NCBI GenBank assembly: GCA_964533785.1 | Contig: CAZHNG010000034.1 | Location: 1 to 29,118, forward strand | DNA: 29,118 nt | Direction: 5' to 3' | Origin: JANQRV01 sp964533785 | GTDB taxonomy: Bacteria > Bacteroidota > Bacteroidia > Chitinophagales > Saprospiraceae | Part shown: positions 1-7,766 of the stretch, one piece after another | How the letters are laid out: the number at the start of each line of letters is the position of its first letter | Position numbering within the stretch: position 1 is the stretch's first letter | Notes under the pieces: model-generated | What the model was told of the DNA's origin: nothing | Seen by the model: only the letters and a program-made list of their open reading frames with translations | Databases searched by the model: none | Program-made: the position numbers and the translations under genes

Positions 1-10
1 CAGCGGTTTG

Positions 11-52
11 TTGTCTAAAATCTAGCGTCTAGTGTCTAGCGTCAAAAGTCCA
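11..52. repeat. Heptanucleotide tandem array, TAGCGTC-type
   Basis: Read in steps of seven from position 11, the sequence gives six consecutive degenerate units: TTGTCTA, AAATCTA, GCGTCTA, GTGTCTA, GCGTCAA, AAGTCCA. The TCTA core is constant in the first four. The array is intergenic, downstream of the CCA-adding enzyme gene (minus strand), and may continue to the left of the window. A 20-bp stretch at 31-50 recurs exactly, in inverted orientation, at 3594-3613. The period-7 structure is seen directly; any function is unknown. Confidence 0.7.
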
Positions 53-89
53 AATCAGTTAGGAGCGCTGCTTTCCAAAGGCTAAGTAA

Positions 90-1574
90 TTACTGTTTCT
101 CCTCTTCTACAAACTCCGAAGCTTCTTCTCCTTTCTTCCCTCGAACCTTTGCTCCATTCTCCTTCACCTCCAGTCCTAATTCCTTCCCCTTTTCCAACAT
201 AAAAGCATAAGCAGCATCGTATTCATTCTTAATATCCCCATCCAGGATGGCTTCGCGGATCGCCGTTTTGATGGTACCGACGTTGCGGGATGGTGGTATA
301 CCAAAAGCGTCCATAATAACTTCTCCACTAATTGGCGGCTGCCAATTGCGCAATCTATCTTTTTCCTCTACTTCCTCCAGTTTTTGACGCACCAGCTCGT
401 AGTTTTGCAAATAACGCTTGACCTTCTTGGGGTTTTTGGAAGTGATGTCCGCCTCGCAGAGCATCATAAGATCGTCAATATCATCACCGGCATCGAATAA
501 GAGGCGGCGGATAGCAGAATCGGTAATATTTTCTTTAGTGAGACTAATAGGTCTTAAATGCAGGCGCACCAACTTCTGGACATATTTCATTTTGTGGTCC
601 ATCGGCAGTTTCAGGCGCCGGAATATTTTTGGTACCATTCTGGCACCGACGACTTCGTGTCCGTGAAAAGTCCAGCCATGCTGCTGGTGAAACCTTTTGG
701 TGGGAGGCTTGGCAATATCGTGTAAAAGGGCTGCCCAGCGCAACCAAATATCATTGGATTTCTTGCACAAATTATCCACCACTTGTAAGGTATGGTAAAA
801 ATTATCCTTATGAGCACGGCCGTTCCTGATCTCTACACCATACAATTCCGCTAACTCCGGGAAAATAATGTGCAGTAAACCAGTGTCGAACAACAACTTA
901 AAGCCAACAGAAGGTTTACTCGCCGCCAGAATTTTGTTCAGTTCGATGGTAATCCGCTCTTTGGAAACGATGCCGATACGGTTGCGATGTTTGACGATAC
1001 CTTCCAACGTGTTGGGAGCGATCGTAAAATGAAGTTGGGTAGCAAAACGAATGGCGCGCATCATGCGCAACGGATCATCGGAAAAAGTTTTCTTGGGATC
1101 CAGAGGCGTTTTGATCGTTTTAGTCTCCAAATGGTGTAAGCCTTCAAAAGGATCTAGAATACTCCCAAAATCACTTTCATTCAGGCTCACCGCCAGCGCA
1201 TTGATCGTAAAGTCCCTTCTATTCTGATCGTCCTCCAGGCTACCTTCTTCCACGGCGGGTTTGCGGGAATCGTGTCGGTAAGATTCCTTTCTTGCTCCGA
1301 CAAATTCTATTTCCAGGTCCTTATGTTTGAGCATGGCCGTACCAAATCGCTGGTATATGGCTACCCGTGGAATAGGACGCAATTTGGAAGCCACGACTTT
1401 TGCTAACTTGATCCCACTACCGACGCAAACAATATCGATATCCTTTGAGGGGCGGGCCAGTAATCGATCTCTTACATAACCACCTACCACATAGGCCGGA
1501 TAGCCCAGCTCTCTAGCGGCTTGGCTGATCAGGTTAAAAATTTTGCGCTCGTATGATTCAATGTTAAAAACCAA
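90..1574 (-). CDS. cca: CCA tRNA nucleotidyltransferase with HD domain
   Basis: Adds or repairs the 3'-terminal CCA of tRNAs in the cytoplasm, using CTP and ATP. The class II nucleotidyltransferase head is clear: GG at residues 31-32, RD at 35-36 and the metal-binding DxD at 45-47 (KDIDIV), then the RRDFTINA motif at 119-126 and the DPLRMMRAIRFA segment of the RNA-binding region. The C-terminal half has an HD phosphohydrolase motif (LLHDIAKP, near residue 287), as in bacterial CCA enzymes fused to HD domains. The 494-residue length is normal. The only well-placed start is TTG at 1574; no ATG occurs before residue 81, and the open frame upstream runs back into the dusB end, so the exact start is uncertain. 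It lies 46 bp downstream of dusB on the same strand and is probably co-transcribed with it. The last ~25 residues are Lys/Glu-rich and probably disordered. Confidence 0.93.
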   Translation of the reverse strand: MVFNIESYERKIFNLISQAARELGYPAYVVGGYVRDRLLARPSKDIDIVCVGSGIKLAKVVASKLRPIPRVAIYQRFGTAMLKHKDLEIEFVGARKESYRHDSRKPAVEEGSLEDDQNRRDFTINALAVSLNESDFGSILDPFEGLHHLETKTIKTPLDPKKTFSDDPLRMMRAIRFATQLHFTIAPNTLEGIVKHRNRIGIVSKERITIELNKILAASKPSVGFKLLFDTGLLHIIFPELAELYGVEIRNGRAHKDNFYHTLQVVDNLCKKSNDIWLRWAALLHDIAKPPTKRFHQQHGWTFHGHEVVGARMVPKIFRRLKLPMDHKMKYVQKLVRLHLRPISLTKENITDSAIRRLLFDAGDDIDDLMMLCEADITSKNPKKVKRYLQNYELVRQKLEEVEEKDRLRNWQPPISGEVIMDAFGIPPSRNVGTIKTAIREAILDGDIKNEYDAAYAFMLEKGKELGLEVKENGAKVRGKKGEEASEFVEEEKQ

Positions 1575-1620
1575 GGGCCCGTAGTTATGAGTTTTCTTCT
1601 TTTTGACTGTATTATTCTGG

Positions 1621-2622
1621 TTAAGCTGCTGCGTAGATCGCTTCGTCAGCGTACACTTCTTCTATCCGGTCCAAGATAGCAAATATCTTTTCAGGATCGT
1701 GTTCGGTAACCAGTTCTTTTCTGAATTGCTTGACTCCCCGGTAACCACGGAAATAATTGGTATAGTGCCTTCTCATTTCCAGTATCCCTAACTTTGGACC
1801 TTTCCATTCCAAGGAATGCCGCAGGTGTTGCTTGGTCGCAGCCACCCTTTCGTGAATCGTAGGCGGAGGCAATAACTCTCCGGTAGCAAAATAGTGTTTT
1901 ATCTCCCTAAAGATCCAAGGGTATCCGATACTAGCCCTTCCGATCATGATGCCGTCCACACCGTACCGCTCCCGGTAAAGTTTTGCTTTTTGCGGACTAT
2001 CGATGTCGCCGTTACCAAATATGGGAATATGAATCCGGGGATTTTCCTTGATCTTTCCGATAAGCGTCCAATCCGCCTCGCCTTTATACATTTGCTTGCG
2101 GGTACGACCGTGAATACTGAGTGCTTTGATGCCTACATCCTGCAGCCGTTCTGCTACTTCTTCGATGTACATGGTCTTTTCATCCCAACCCAACCTTGTC
2201 TTTACCGTTACGGGTAGATTAGTAGACTTAACGACGGCTTCGGTCAGCTTTACCATTCGGTCAATATCTTGCAAAATACCTGCTCCGGCCATTTTACAAA
2301 CCACCTTTTTCACCGGACAACCGTAGTTGATATCCAGTACTTCCGGTTGAGCTTCTTCAACGATTTCCGCCGCCCGCATCATGGAATCCATTTCAGCACC
2401 AAAGATTTGAATACCAATGGGCCGTTCTTCGTCGTAGATATCCAATTTCTGTACACTCTTCGAGGCATCCCGTATTAACCCTTCTACCGAAATAAATTCC
2501 GTATACATCATATCACAGCCTTGTTCTTTACACAAAGCACGAAAGGGCGGATCACTAACATCCTCCATAGGCGCCAGTAAAAGCGGAAAATCTTCAAAAG
2601 TAATGTGATCAATTTTCGTCAT
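1621..2622 (-). CDS. dusB: tRNA-dihydrouridine synthase, DusB type
   Basis: FMN- and NADPH-dependent enzyme that reduces specific uridines in tRNA to dihydrouridine. The TIM-barrel signatures are present in order: LLAPMEDVSDPPFR near the N-terminus (flavin binding), DINYGCPVKKV with the catalytic Cys at about residue 102, SIHGRTRKQMYKG, IPIFGNGDI, and GVDGIMIGRASIGYPWIF (phosphate-binding end of the barrel). The C-terminal helical RNA-binding part (RRHYTNYFRGYRGVKQFRKEL) is complete. The 333-residue length is typical of DusB. ATG at 2622 was chosen over a TTG three codons upstream. It precedes cca on the same strand by 46 bp, so the two tRNA genes probably form one unit. Confidence 0.94.
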   Translation of the reverse strand: MTKIDHITFEDFPLLLAPMEDVSDPPFRALCKEQGCDMMYTEFISVEGLIRDASKSVQKLDIYDEERPIGIQIFGAEMDSMMRAAEIVEEAQPEVLDINYGCPVKKVVCKMAGAGILQDIDRMVKLTEAVVKSTNLPVTVKTRLGWDEKTMYIEEVAERLQDVGIKALSIHGRTRKQMYKGEADWTLIGKIKENPRIHIPIFGNGDIDSPQKAKLYRERYGVDGIMIGRASIGYPWIFREIKHYFATGELLPPPTIHERVAATKQHLRHSLEWKGPKLGILEMRRHYTNYFRGYRGVKQFRKELVTEHDPEKIFAILDRIEEVYADEAIYAAA

Positions 2623-2674
2623 AGTGTGCAAAAATACAGGTAATAGAGTATAAGATCAAGTTTCTGAGTGCTAA

Positions 2675-2725
2675 GGTTAACAATTGAGATCAACAATTTC
2701 TGCTCAACAAGACCCTCAATTAACC
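2675..2725 (-). terminator. Possible bulged hairpin downstream of the TraB gene
   Basis: GGTTAACAATTGAG at 2675-2688 pairs with CTCAATTAACC at 2715-2725, with a small bulge and a 26-nt loop. It lies 3' of the TraB/GumN gene and 5' of dusB. There is no T-tract on the minus strand after the stem, so it is a weak terminator candidate at best and could instead be an RNA-stability hairpin. Confidence 0.3.
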
Positions 2726-2758
2726 ATTACTAATCGTCCACTCGTTTATTACCTAGCG

Positions 2759-2772
2759 CTCATTGTTCATTG
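2759..2772 (-). repeat. Two CAATGAR heptads overlapping the TraB stop codon
   Basis: On the minus strand this reads CAATGAA then CAATGAG. The second unit contains the TGA that ends the TraB gene (2760-2762). The same heptad occurs in a longer run at 23979-24023, where it also supplies a stop codon. Confidence 0.6.
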
Positions 2773-3575
2773 ACCACCGTCTCCAAAAATTTTGCTCTAA
2801 CACCATACCCTTTTTGCTTCAACAACCTTAGTACGCCTTTTTCCCCGGGCAAATGTGCGGCACCTACCGCACAGAAAAGCGTATGTTCTTGTAAGATATG
2901 GTCTATACGATCTGCCATGATGATATTCCGGTCATAAAGGAGGATGCGTTTCATTTTGCCCAGGCTCTTCTTGGAAGAAAGGTAAAGCTGCTGCAATTCA
3001 CCTGCTTCGTAAAGGTCGGCCCAGTGCAGGATCTGTTTTCTGAACCGACTCACATTTCCCCCCATCTTTAGTAAACTTTTTATTTGATATTCCAGAGGGA
3101 TCTTTTGCAGTACTTTGAGATGTTCATCCAGTGTTTCGATGCCCGTCATTTTGCGGTCCATAGTCTTGGCGTATTGGCTGAGATAAGCATCTAAGGGAAG
3201 ATGCTGATCATCGGACAAGATCTGGCTGGTAATTTCATTAATAGTCAGTAATGGAATAAGGCGCTGATAGTGGTCCAGGTCGAGATGAAACGCTTTGAGG
3301 ATGATCCGCCGGAGTTTTGCGTATTTTTTGGAACCGATAATTGAGGCTATGGTTTGTTCCTCAGGGATCTTTAATAGAAGAGGCGGAATAACGACCTGGT
3401 CCGTGGCAAGATCAATTTCAGTAGCAAATACTTCGCAACTTGCGATCAGAGGTTTGATCTTTTCAATAAAAGAAAAAGCCTTTCGGTCACGAACATGCAT
3501 AGTACCATATAGGTAAGAACTGCTTCCAGCATTAGCGTCGTATATTTCCCACAGTAGGCTACTTCTTTTTTTCAT
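2760..3575 (-). CDS. TraB/GumN family protein
   Basis: Member of the TraB/PrgY/GumN (Tiki-like) family, a metalloprotease-like fold whose bacterial role is mostly unknown. The family landmarks are visible: SYLYGTMHVRD near residue 20 (the GT.H motif), a conserved Glu in FATEIDLA, a helical middle, and the C-terminal FCAVGAAHLPGEKGVLRLLKQKGYGV (second GA.H motif). Length is 271 residues from the ATG at 3575; a TTG two codons upstream is less likely. Unlike many GumN-type proteins of this phylum it shows no N-terminal signal peptide, so a cytoplasmic location is inferred. The last codons and the stop lie in a CAATGAR heptad. The gene stands alone between two repeat-bearing gaps. Confidence 0.82.
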   Translation of the reverse strand: MKKRSSLLWEIYDANAGSSSYLYGTMHVRDRKAFSFIEKIKPLIASCEVFATEIDLATDQVVIPPLLLKIPEEQTIASIIGSKKYAKLRRIILKAFHLDLDHYQRLIPLLTINEITSQILSDDQHLPLDAYLSQYAKTMDRKMTGIETLDEHLKVLQKIPLEYQIKSLLKMGGNVSRFRKQILHWADLYEAGELQQLYLSSKKSLGKMKRILLYDRNIIMADRIDHILQEHTLFCAVGAAHLPGEKGVLRLLKQKGYGVRAKFLETVVNEQ

Positions 3576-3591
3576 GGTCAATAATACAAAT

Positions 3592-3619
3592 TAGACTTTT
3601 GACGCTAGACACTGGTGCC
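3592..3619. repeat. Heptanucleotide array, inverted copy of the 11-52 type
   Basis: Reads in sevens as TAGACTT, TTGACGC, TAGACAC, TGGTGCC; the reverse complement gives the same GCGTCTA-type units as the array at 11-52. The 20-bp segment 3594-3613 is the exact reverse complement of 31-50. It lies upstream of the TraB gene and 3' of the Lrp-type gene, both on the minus strand. Confidence 0.65.
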
Positions 3620-3701
3620 TCAGAGACTGAATAATCTAAAACTGGTAAAATGAGAATTACAGGAAGATTAACGCTTTATGCCGGTATCCATTTAGTATGA
3701 T

Positions 3702-4184
3702 CTAATCATATTTATAAGGAAGCAATTTTGAGTTCTTGACCGTTGATAAAGTCATTAAGGTTTTTAGCCTTTCAATTTCTTCAATTTGCGAAAGGGTTTT
3801 AAACAGCAACTTTTCGTAGTTCGGAATGTCCTTGCATACGATTTTCATCAAAAAATCTGCTTCACCGGTAATGATGTAACATTCCGTGATTTCTTCGATT
3901 TTTTTAATTTTTTCCAAAAAGTTGTTCAGTGCATTTTCTTTTTGCCAGGCCAGGGAAACTAAAACAAATGTTTTAACCTTAAGTCCTATTGCACTGGGAG
4001 TAACGTGGGCATGGTAGCTATCGATCACGCCCGAATTCTCAAGCTTTTTTACCCGTTCTAAAGTTGGAGCAGGAGACAGTCCTATTCGTTTCGATAGATC
4101 AAGGTTTGTTATTTTACTATTTTCCTGTAAAATCTTGAGGATTTTGAGATCAATTTTGTCAAGTTTTTCTGGAGAATTCTTCAC
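3702..4184 (-). CDS. Lrp/AsnC family transcriptional regulator
   Basis: Feast/famine DNA-binding regulator. The N-terminal winged helix-turn-helix is clear (LDKIDLKILKILQENSKITNLDLSKRIGLSP split over residues 7-38, then VKKLENSGVIDSY), followed by the RAM/AsnC ligand-sensing domain (FVLVSLAW, ITGEADFLMKIVCKD, LMTLSTVKNSKLLPY). Length is 160 residues, normal for the family. The start must be GTG at 4184: no ATG is available and an in-frame stop lies seven codons upstream. Such proteins form dimers to octamers and usually respond to amino acids; the ligand here cannot be read from the sequence. It is divergent from the LVIVD gene, with a shared 244-bp promoter region that holds a 20-bp palindrome, so it is a candidate regulator of that gene or of itself. 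Glutamate dehydrogenase and proline dehydrogenase elsewhere in the window are other plausible targets. Confidence 0.9.
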   Translation of the reverse strand: MKNSPEKLDKIDLKILKILQENSKITNLDLSKRIGLSPAPTLERVKKLENSGVIDSYHAHVTPSAIGLKVKTFVLVSLAWQKENALNNFLEKIKKIEEITECYIITGEADFLMKIVCKDIPNYEKLLFKTLSQIEEIERLKTLMTLSTVKNSKLLPYKYD

Positions 4185-4373
4185 CTTCCTGTTTTTTATC
4201 TGTTAGCAATAGAGCCCGAAAGTTATCCATAATTAAAATAAAATACAAGAAAACGCTTATAAAGGATATGTAAATTTTGTTAATCCCTTAAAAAGCAAAA
4301 AAAAGTATTACGAAATCATCATACTTATTAAAAAATTTTACACCATAAGGCACAGAGATTACTTATCTTCCGG

Positions 4374-4393
4374 ATTAACAAAACTTTGTTAAT
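4374..4393. promoter_or_regulatory. 20-bp near-perfect palindrome, candidate operator
   Basis: ATTAACAAAACTTTGTTAAT has two perfect 9-bp half sites around a central AC. It is 35 bp upstream of the ATG of the LVIVD gene, in the divergent region shared with the Lrp-type regulator. One more exact half site, TTTGTTAAT, lies at 4276-4284. Palindromic AT-rich sites are expected for Lrp/AsnC proteins, but the assignment to this regulator is inference. Confidence 0.45.
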
Positions 4394-4428
4394 TTAGCAC
4401 TCATTTGCTCATTATAAAATTAATGATT

Positions 4429-6423
4429 ATGACACAATCCAAGTTGCTGCATTGCCTTACGTTCTTATTGCCCCTCGTGATCGCTACCGGCATTGCTCTT
4501 CCGTCCTATGCTCAGGAAGAAGGGCTAAAATTACGAGTTCAACCGGAAAAACTCAAACTGAAAGTTGGAGAAACCCAACAATTAAATGTGAAAGTTATTG
4601 ATGAGAATGGTAACGCTACGACAGCGGAAGACATACGCTATTACTCGCGCGGAGGACGCTTCGCTGCTGCCGATACTACCGGCTTGGTCGAAGCCCACCT
4701 ACCCGGTGAAGCTACGATTATTGTCCTAAAACCACACGATGGAAAGTTTCTCCGTTTTGATGTACCCGTCACGGTAGAACACCCTCCTTTGGCCAGGGTG
4801 GAATTTAAAAACCTACCGGATAATATATATACCGGATACAGCACCCCTATAGAAGTCGCTGTATTTGATGAATTAGACCTGATGCGTAGTGATGTCCAAG
4901 TGTCGTACGCAACCAATAATGAAAAAACTGCTTCATTTACTGCTTTTAACCACCTTAAAGCTCATCAACCCGGAAAAGTAAAAATAATTGCCTCCGTGGA
5001 TGGTATTCAAGCTGAAGCAACAGTCAATATCGTTCCCAACCCCATTGCTTCTATTCAATTGACGAGCAACATGCGGGAAGCCAAAACGGGAGATGTTATT
5101 CAATTTACCGCAACGGTGCTGGATGAAAACGGTAAAGCAATAACCAACGCGCCCGTTTCCTACTCCTTCACCGGCCAGTCCGATGATGTTATGCAATTTG
5201 CAGGTGGGCTGATCAAACAGGATGGCCGTTTTGTAGCCTACCAGGAAGGTATGTATACCGTTACGGCTACGGCCGGACTTGAATCAGCCTCGCAAAGTAT
5301 CAGGATTGGGGACCGTCGCGTCGAGATCCGTCGCGATATTGAACTGGTAGGGCGTGGTCAAGTAACGGATAAACATACGTCTGACCTGTGGGTATGGGAA
5401 GGTAGCGATGGACGCGATTACGCTGTCACAGGCACCTGGGGAGCCGACGGTGAAGCATTCTTTTGGGATGTAACGAACCCGGCTAACATGGTCGCTATCG
5501 ATACCGTACAGGTGGATGCCCGCACCGTTAATGATGTCAAAGTTTCGGAAGATGGCACGATTTGTATCATCAGCCGCGAAGGTGCGTCCAATAGAAAAAA
5601 CGGGATCATTATTCTCGATGTCACCAATCCCCGAGAAGTGATAACTTTATCAGAATTTACAGAGGGACTCACCGGCGGCGTTCACAACCTTTTTATTTAC
5701 CAAAAACACGTTTACGCGCTGAGCAACGGCGAACGTTACGACATTATTAATATTGAAGACCCCGCTAACCCCGTCAAAGTGGGCACTTATGAACTGGATA
5801 CTCCTGGCCATGCCATCCATGATGTCTGGATTCACGATGGGATTGCCTATTCTTCTAATTGGCACGATGGCATTCATTTGGTAGATATCGGAAACGGCAT
5901 GGCCGGCGGCTCCCCCTCCAACCCAGTAAAAATCGCAAGTTACGCTTATCCAAGTGGATGGAATCATGCCGCTTTCCCGTATTTCGACAAAACGACCGGT
6001 AAGTTCTACGTCATCGCCGGAGATGAAGCCTTCCCCTATGGTTTACACGTCAAGGGAAAACCAACTATCGCTGCGGGGTGGCTTCATTTTATCGATTTTA
6101 CAGATCCGGAAAATCCCCAAGAAGTGGCTAAATACGAAGTGCCGGGGGCCGGCTCCCATAACTTTTGGGTCGATGGTGATATCCTGTACGTAGCCAATTA
6201 CAATGCCGGCCTCAGAGTGGTTGACCTGACCGGAGATCTATTGGGAGACCTTCGCGAGCAAGGACGAGAAATGGGCTGGTATATGCCCCATGATCCGGAA
6301 GGGGTGATCCCTAATGCTGCCATGACCTGGGGCCCTCAGCCTCACAAAGGACATATTTTCTTTTCTGATTGGAATTCGGGATTATGGTCCGTAAAAATGA
6401 AGAGTAAAAAACTCGAAAATTGA
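4429..6423 (+). CDS. Exported Ig-like / LVIVD-repeat protein
   Basis: Predicted secreted protein of 664 residues. The N-terminus has a signal peptide (MTQSKLLHCL, a hydrophobic stretch, then PSYAQ, probably cut before Gln). Residues ~30-285 hold three bacterial Ig-like (BIG2-type) modules, recognisable by LRVQPEKLKLKVGETQQLNV and the recurring VTV/ATVN strands. From ~300 to the end are LVIVD-type beta-propeller repeats (IIILDVTNPREV, YDIINIEDPANPVKVGTYEL, IHLVDIGNG, LRVVDLTGDL), rich in conserved His and Trp. There is no catalytic signature I can name; propellers of this type usually bind ligands or partner proteins. No C-terminal sorting domain is evident. ATG at 4429 is preferred; an ATG two codons upstream (4423) and a TTG at 4405 are alternatives. 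The YVTN propeller gene follows after a strong hairpin, so the two are probably co-expressed. Confidence 0.85.
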   Translation: MTQSKLLHCLTFLLPLVIATGIALPSYAQEEGLKLRVQPEKLKLKVGETQQLNVKVIDENGNATTAEDIRYYSRGGRFAAADTTGLVEAHLPGEATIIVLKPHDGKFLRFDVPVTVEHPPLARVEFKNLPDNIYTGYSTPIEVAVFDELDLMRSDVQVSYATNNEKTASFTAFNHLKAHQPGKVKIIASVDGIQAEATVNIVPNPIASIQLTSNMREAKTGDVIQFTATVLDENGKAITNAPVSYSFTGQSDDVMQFAGGLIKQDGRFVAYQEGMYTVTATAGLESASQSIRIGDRRVEIRRDIELVGRGQVTDKHTSDLWVWEGSDGRDYAVTGTWGADGEAFFWDVTNPANMVAIDTVQVDARTVNDVKVSEDGTICIISREGASNRKNGIIILDVTNPREVITLSEFTEGLTGGVHNLFIYQKHVYALSNGERYDIINIEDPANPVKVGTYELDTPGHAIHDVWIHDGIAYSSNWHDGIHLVDIGNGMAGGSPSNPVKIASYAYPSGWNHAAFPYFDKTTGKFYVIAGDEAFPYGLHVKGKPTIAAGWLHFIDFTDPENPQEVAKYEVPGAGSHNFWVDGDILYVANYNAGLRVVDLTGDLLGDLREQGREMGWYMPHDPEGVIPNAAMTWGPQPHKGHIFFSDWNSGLWSVKMKSKKLEN

Positions 6424-6444
6424 GCTTTTGATTGATCTATTAGA

Positions 6445-6513
6445 CTTTTCTAAATGGTGTTTCCAATTGGAAAAATGGGCCATTTTAACATTTGGAAACA
6501 CCGTTTAGAAAAG
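6445..6513 (+). other. Long intergenic hairpin with a 22-bp stem
   Basis: The 22-nt arms 6445-6466 and 6492-6513 are fully complementary as RNA (one G-U pair, otherwise perfect). The 25-nt loop contains a second small hairpin, AAAATGG-G-CCATTTT (6472-6486), and the left arm runs into a perfect 12-bp palindrome TTCCAATTGGAA (6461-6472). There is no T-run after the stem, so it is not a classical terminator. It sits between the stop of the LVIVD gene and the ATG of the YVTN gene, and may set their relative expression or protect the upstream message. Confidence 0.8.
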
Positions 6514-6534
6514 CTCATTAAAAATAATGCAGTA

Positions 6535-7683
6535 ATGAAAAAAATATATCAGACCACCTTTTTATTACTATTGTTCTGTGCCACCGGAGTAAAGGCACAA
6601 GAGTACTACATTTACGTAACTTCAGAATCTGAGGATGAAGTTGCCGTTGTAAAATTTGACGGACAAGAAGCAAGCGTACACAAAAAGATTCAAGTCGGGG
6701 TAATACCCACCGAAATCGAGGGCCCACACGGAATAACGGTAAGCGCTGATGGGAAATACTGGTACTTATCAATGGCACACGGCGTCCCTTACGGTAAGGT
6801 GTACAAGTTCAGTACCGAAAATGATGAAATACTCGCCAGCGCTGAGTTGGGATTATTTCCGGCAAGTATGCAAATATCGTCGGCTACTGGTTTCCTTTAT
6901 GTTGTGAATTTTAATTTACACGGCAAGATGGAACCCAGCTCGGTATCCGTTGTAGACCCCGAAAGTATGACCGAACTCAAAAAGATCACTACGGGCTCGA
7001 TGCCTCACGGTTCCCGCATCTCACCAGACGGTCTCCACCAGTATTCGGTCGCTATGATGTCGGGTGAACTTTTTGAAATAAACACGCTGGATCTGGAAGT
7101 AAGCCGCAAATTATCCTTGGAAAAAGAAGCAATGGCCATGAAATCAGGTCACGAAAACCACAACATGATGGACCACGATATGAAAGGGCACGACATGAAG
7201 GGGCATAGCATGGATAAAAAAATGGAGCACGCCCATTCAGTGGTAAAACCCACCTGGGTAATTCCCCATCCTAAGAAACCCGTGGTTTATGTTGCCGGCA
7301 ACGGATCAGCTGAACTGCTTGAAGTTGATCTCGATAAATGGGAAGTTACCCACAGAATGAAAACCGGGAAAGGACCATACAATGTAGAAGTAACCCCCGA
7401 CGGCAATAAAGTTGTGGTTACTTACAAATCCGAAGGCCGGACGGCAGTCTGGGATGCCAACCAAAGAAAAGAATTAGCGAGCATTGAAAATAGCCGGAAA
7501 GTATCCCACGGCATCGCCATTTCTCCGGATAGCAAATACGCGTTTATTTCGGTAGAGGGTATTGGTGCAGAACCCGGTTCTGTCGATGTTATCGACCTCA
7601 TAAACCTAAAAAGAGTCGCAGTAGCTGAGGTAGGTAAACAAGCTGGTGGCATCGCTTTCTGGAAAATGACGGCGGGAAATTAG
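6535..7683 (+). CDS. Exported YVTN-type beta-propeller protein with His/Met-rich insert
   Basis: Predicted exported protein of 382 residues. The start at 6535 (MKKIYQ, followed by a hydrophobic segment ending CATGVKAQ) gives a proper signal peptide; the longer open frame beginning at 6454 would start inside the hairpin. YncE/YVTN-like blades follow: YYIYVTSESEDEVAVVKFDG, HGITVSADGKYWYLSMAHG, LYVVNFNLHG, HGSRISPDGLHQYSV, VYVAGNGSAELLEVDLD, YNVEVTPDGNKVVVTYKSE, HGIAISPDSKYAFISVEG. Between blades, residues ~200-235 form a His/Met/Asp/Lys-rich stretch with repeats of the type MKGHDMKGHSMD, which resembles copper-binding sequences. Family members are known as ligand- or metal-associated periplasmic propellers; no enzyme function is claimed here. 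It is probably in an operon with the LVIVD gene. The three HG(I/S) loops place His residues on one face of the propeller, another possible metal site (inference). Confidence 0.85.
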   Translation: MKKIYQTTFLLLLFCATGVKAQEYYIYVTSESEDEVAVVKFDGQEASVHKKIQVGVIPTEIEGPHGITVSADGKYWYLSMAHGVPYGKVYKFSTENDEILASAELGLFPASMQISSATGFLYVVNFNLHGKMEPSSVSVVDPESMTELKKITTGSMPHGSRISPDGLHQYSVAMMSGELFEINTLDLEVSRKLSLEKEAMAMKSGHENHNMMDHDMKGHDMKGHSMDKKMEHAHSVVKPTWVIPHPKKPVVYVAGNGSAELLEVDLDKWEVTHRMKTGKGPYNVEVTPDGNKVVVTYKSEGRTAVWDANQRKELASIENSRKVSHGIAISPDSKYAFISVEGIGAEPGSVDVIDLINLKRVAVAEVGKQAGGIAFWKMTAGN

Positions 7684-7693
7684 CATGAAATAA

Positions 7694-7728
7694 TTCTTAC
7701 CTGATACAAAATTTCAGGTGAATAAGAA
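7694..7728 (+). terminator. Weak hairpin just after the YVTN gene
   Basis: ACCTGA at 7699-7704 pairs with TCAGGT at 7714-7719, and after a 4-nt bulge TTCTT (7694-7698) pairs with AAGAA. It lies 10 bp past the stop codon. No poly-T tail is present. Confidence 0.3.
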
Positions 7729-7766
7729 CAAATACTGCTCTCTTTATCACTGGTTATCAAAACGAT

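Noticed and set aside
11..52. CRISPR-like array
   Set aside because: Units are 7 bp without unique spacers, so this is a short tandem array and not CRISPR; none of the other repeat tracts has repeat-spacer structure either.
6454..6534. N-terminal extension of the YVTN protein frame
   Set aside because: It would start inside the long hairpin and place a charged 27-residue stretch before a good signal peptide; ATG 6535 is the better start.
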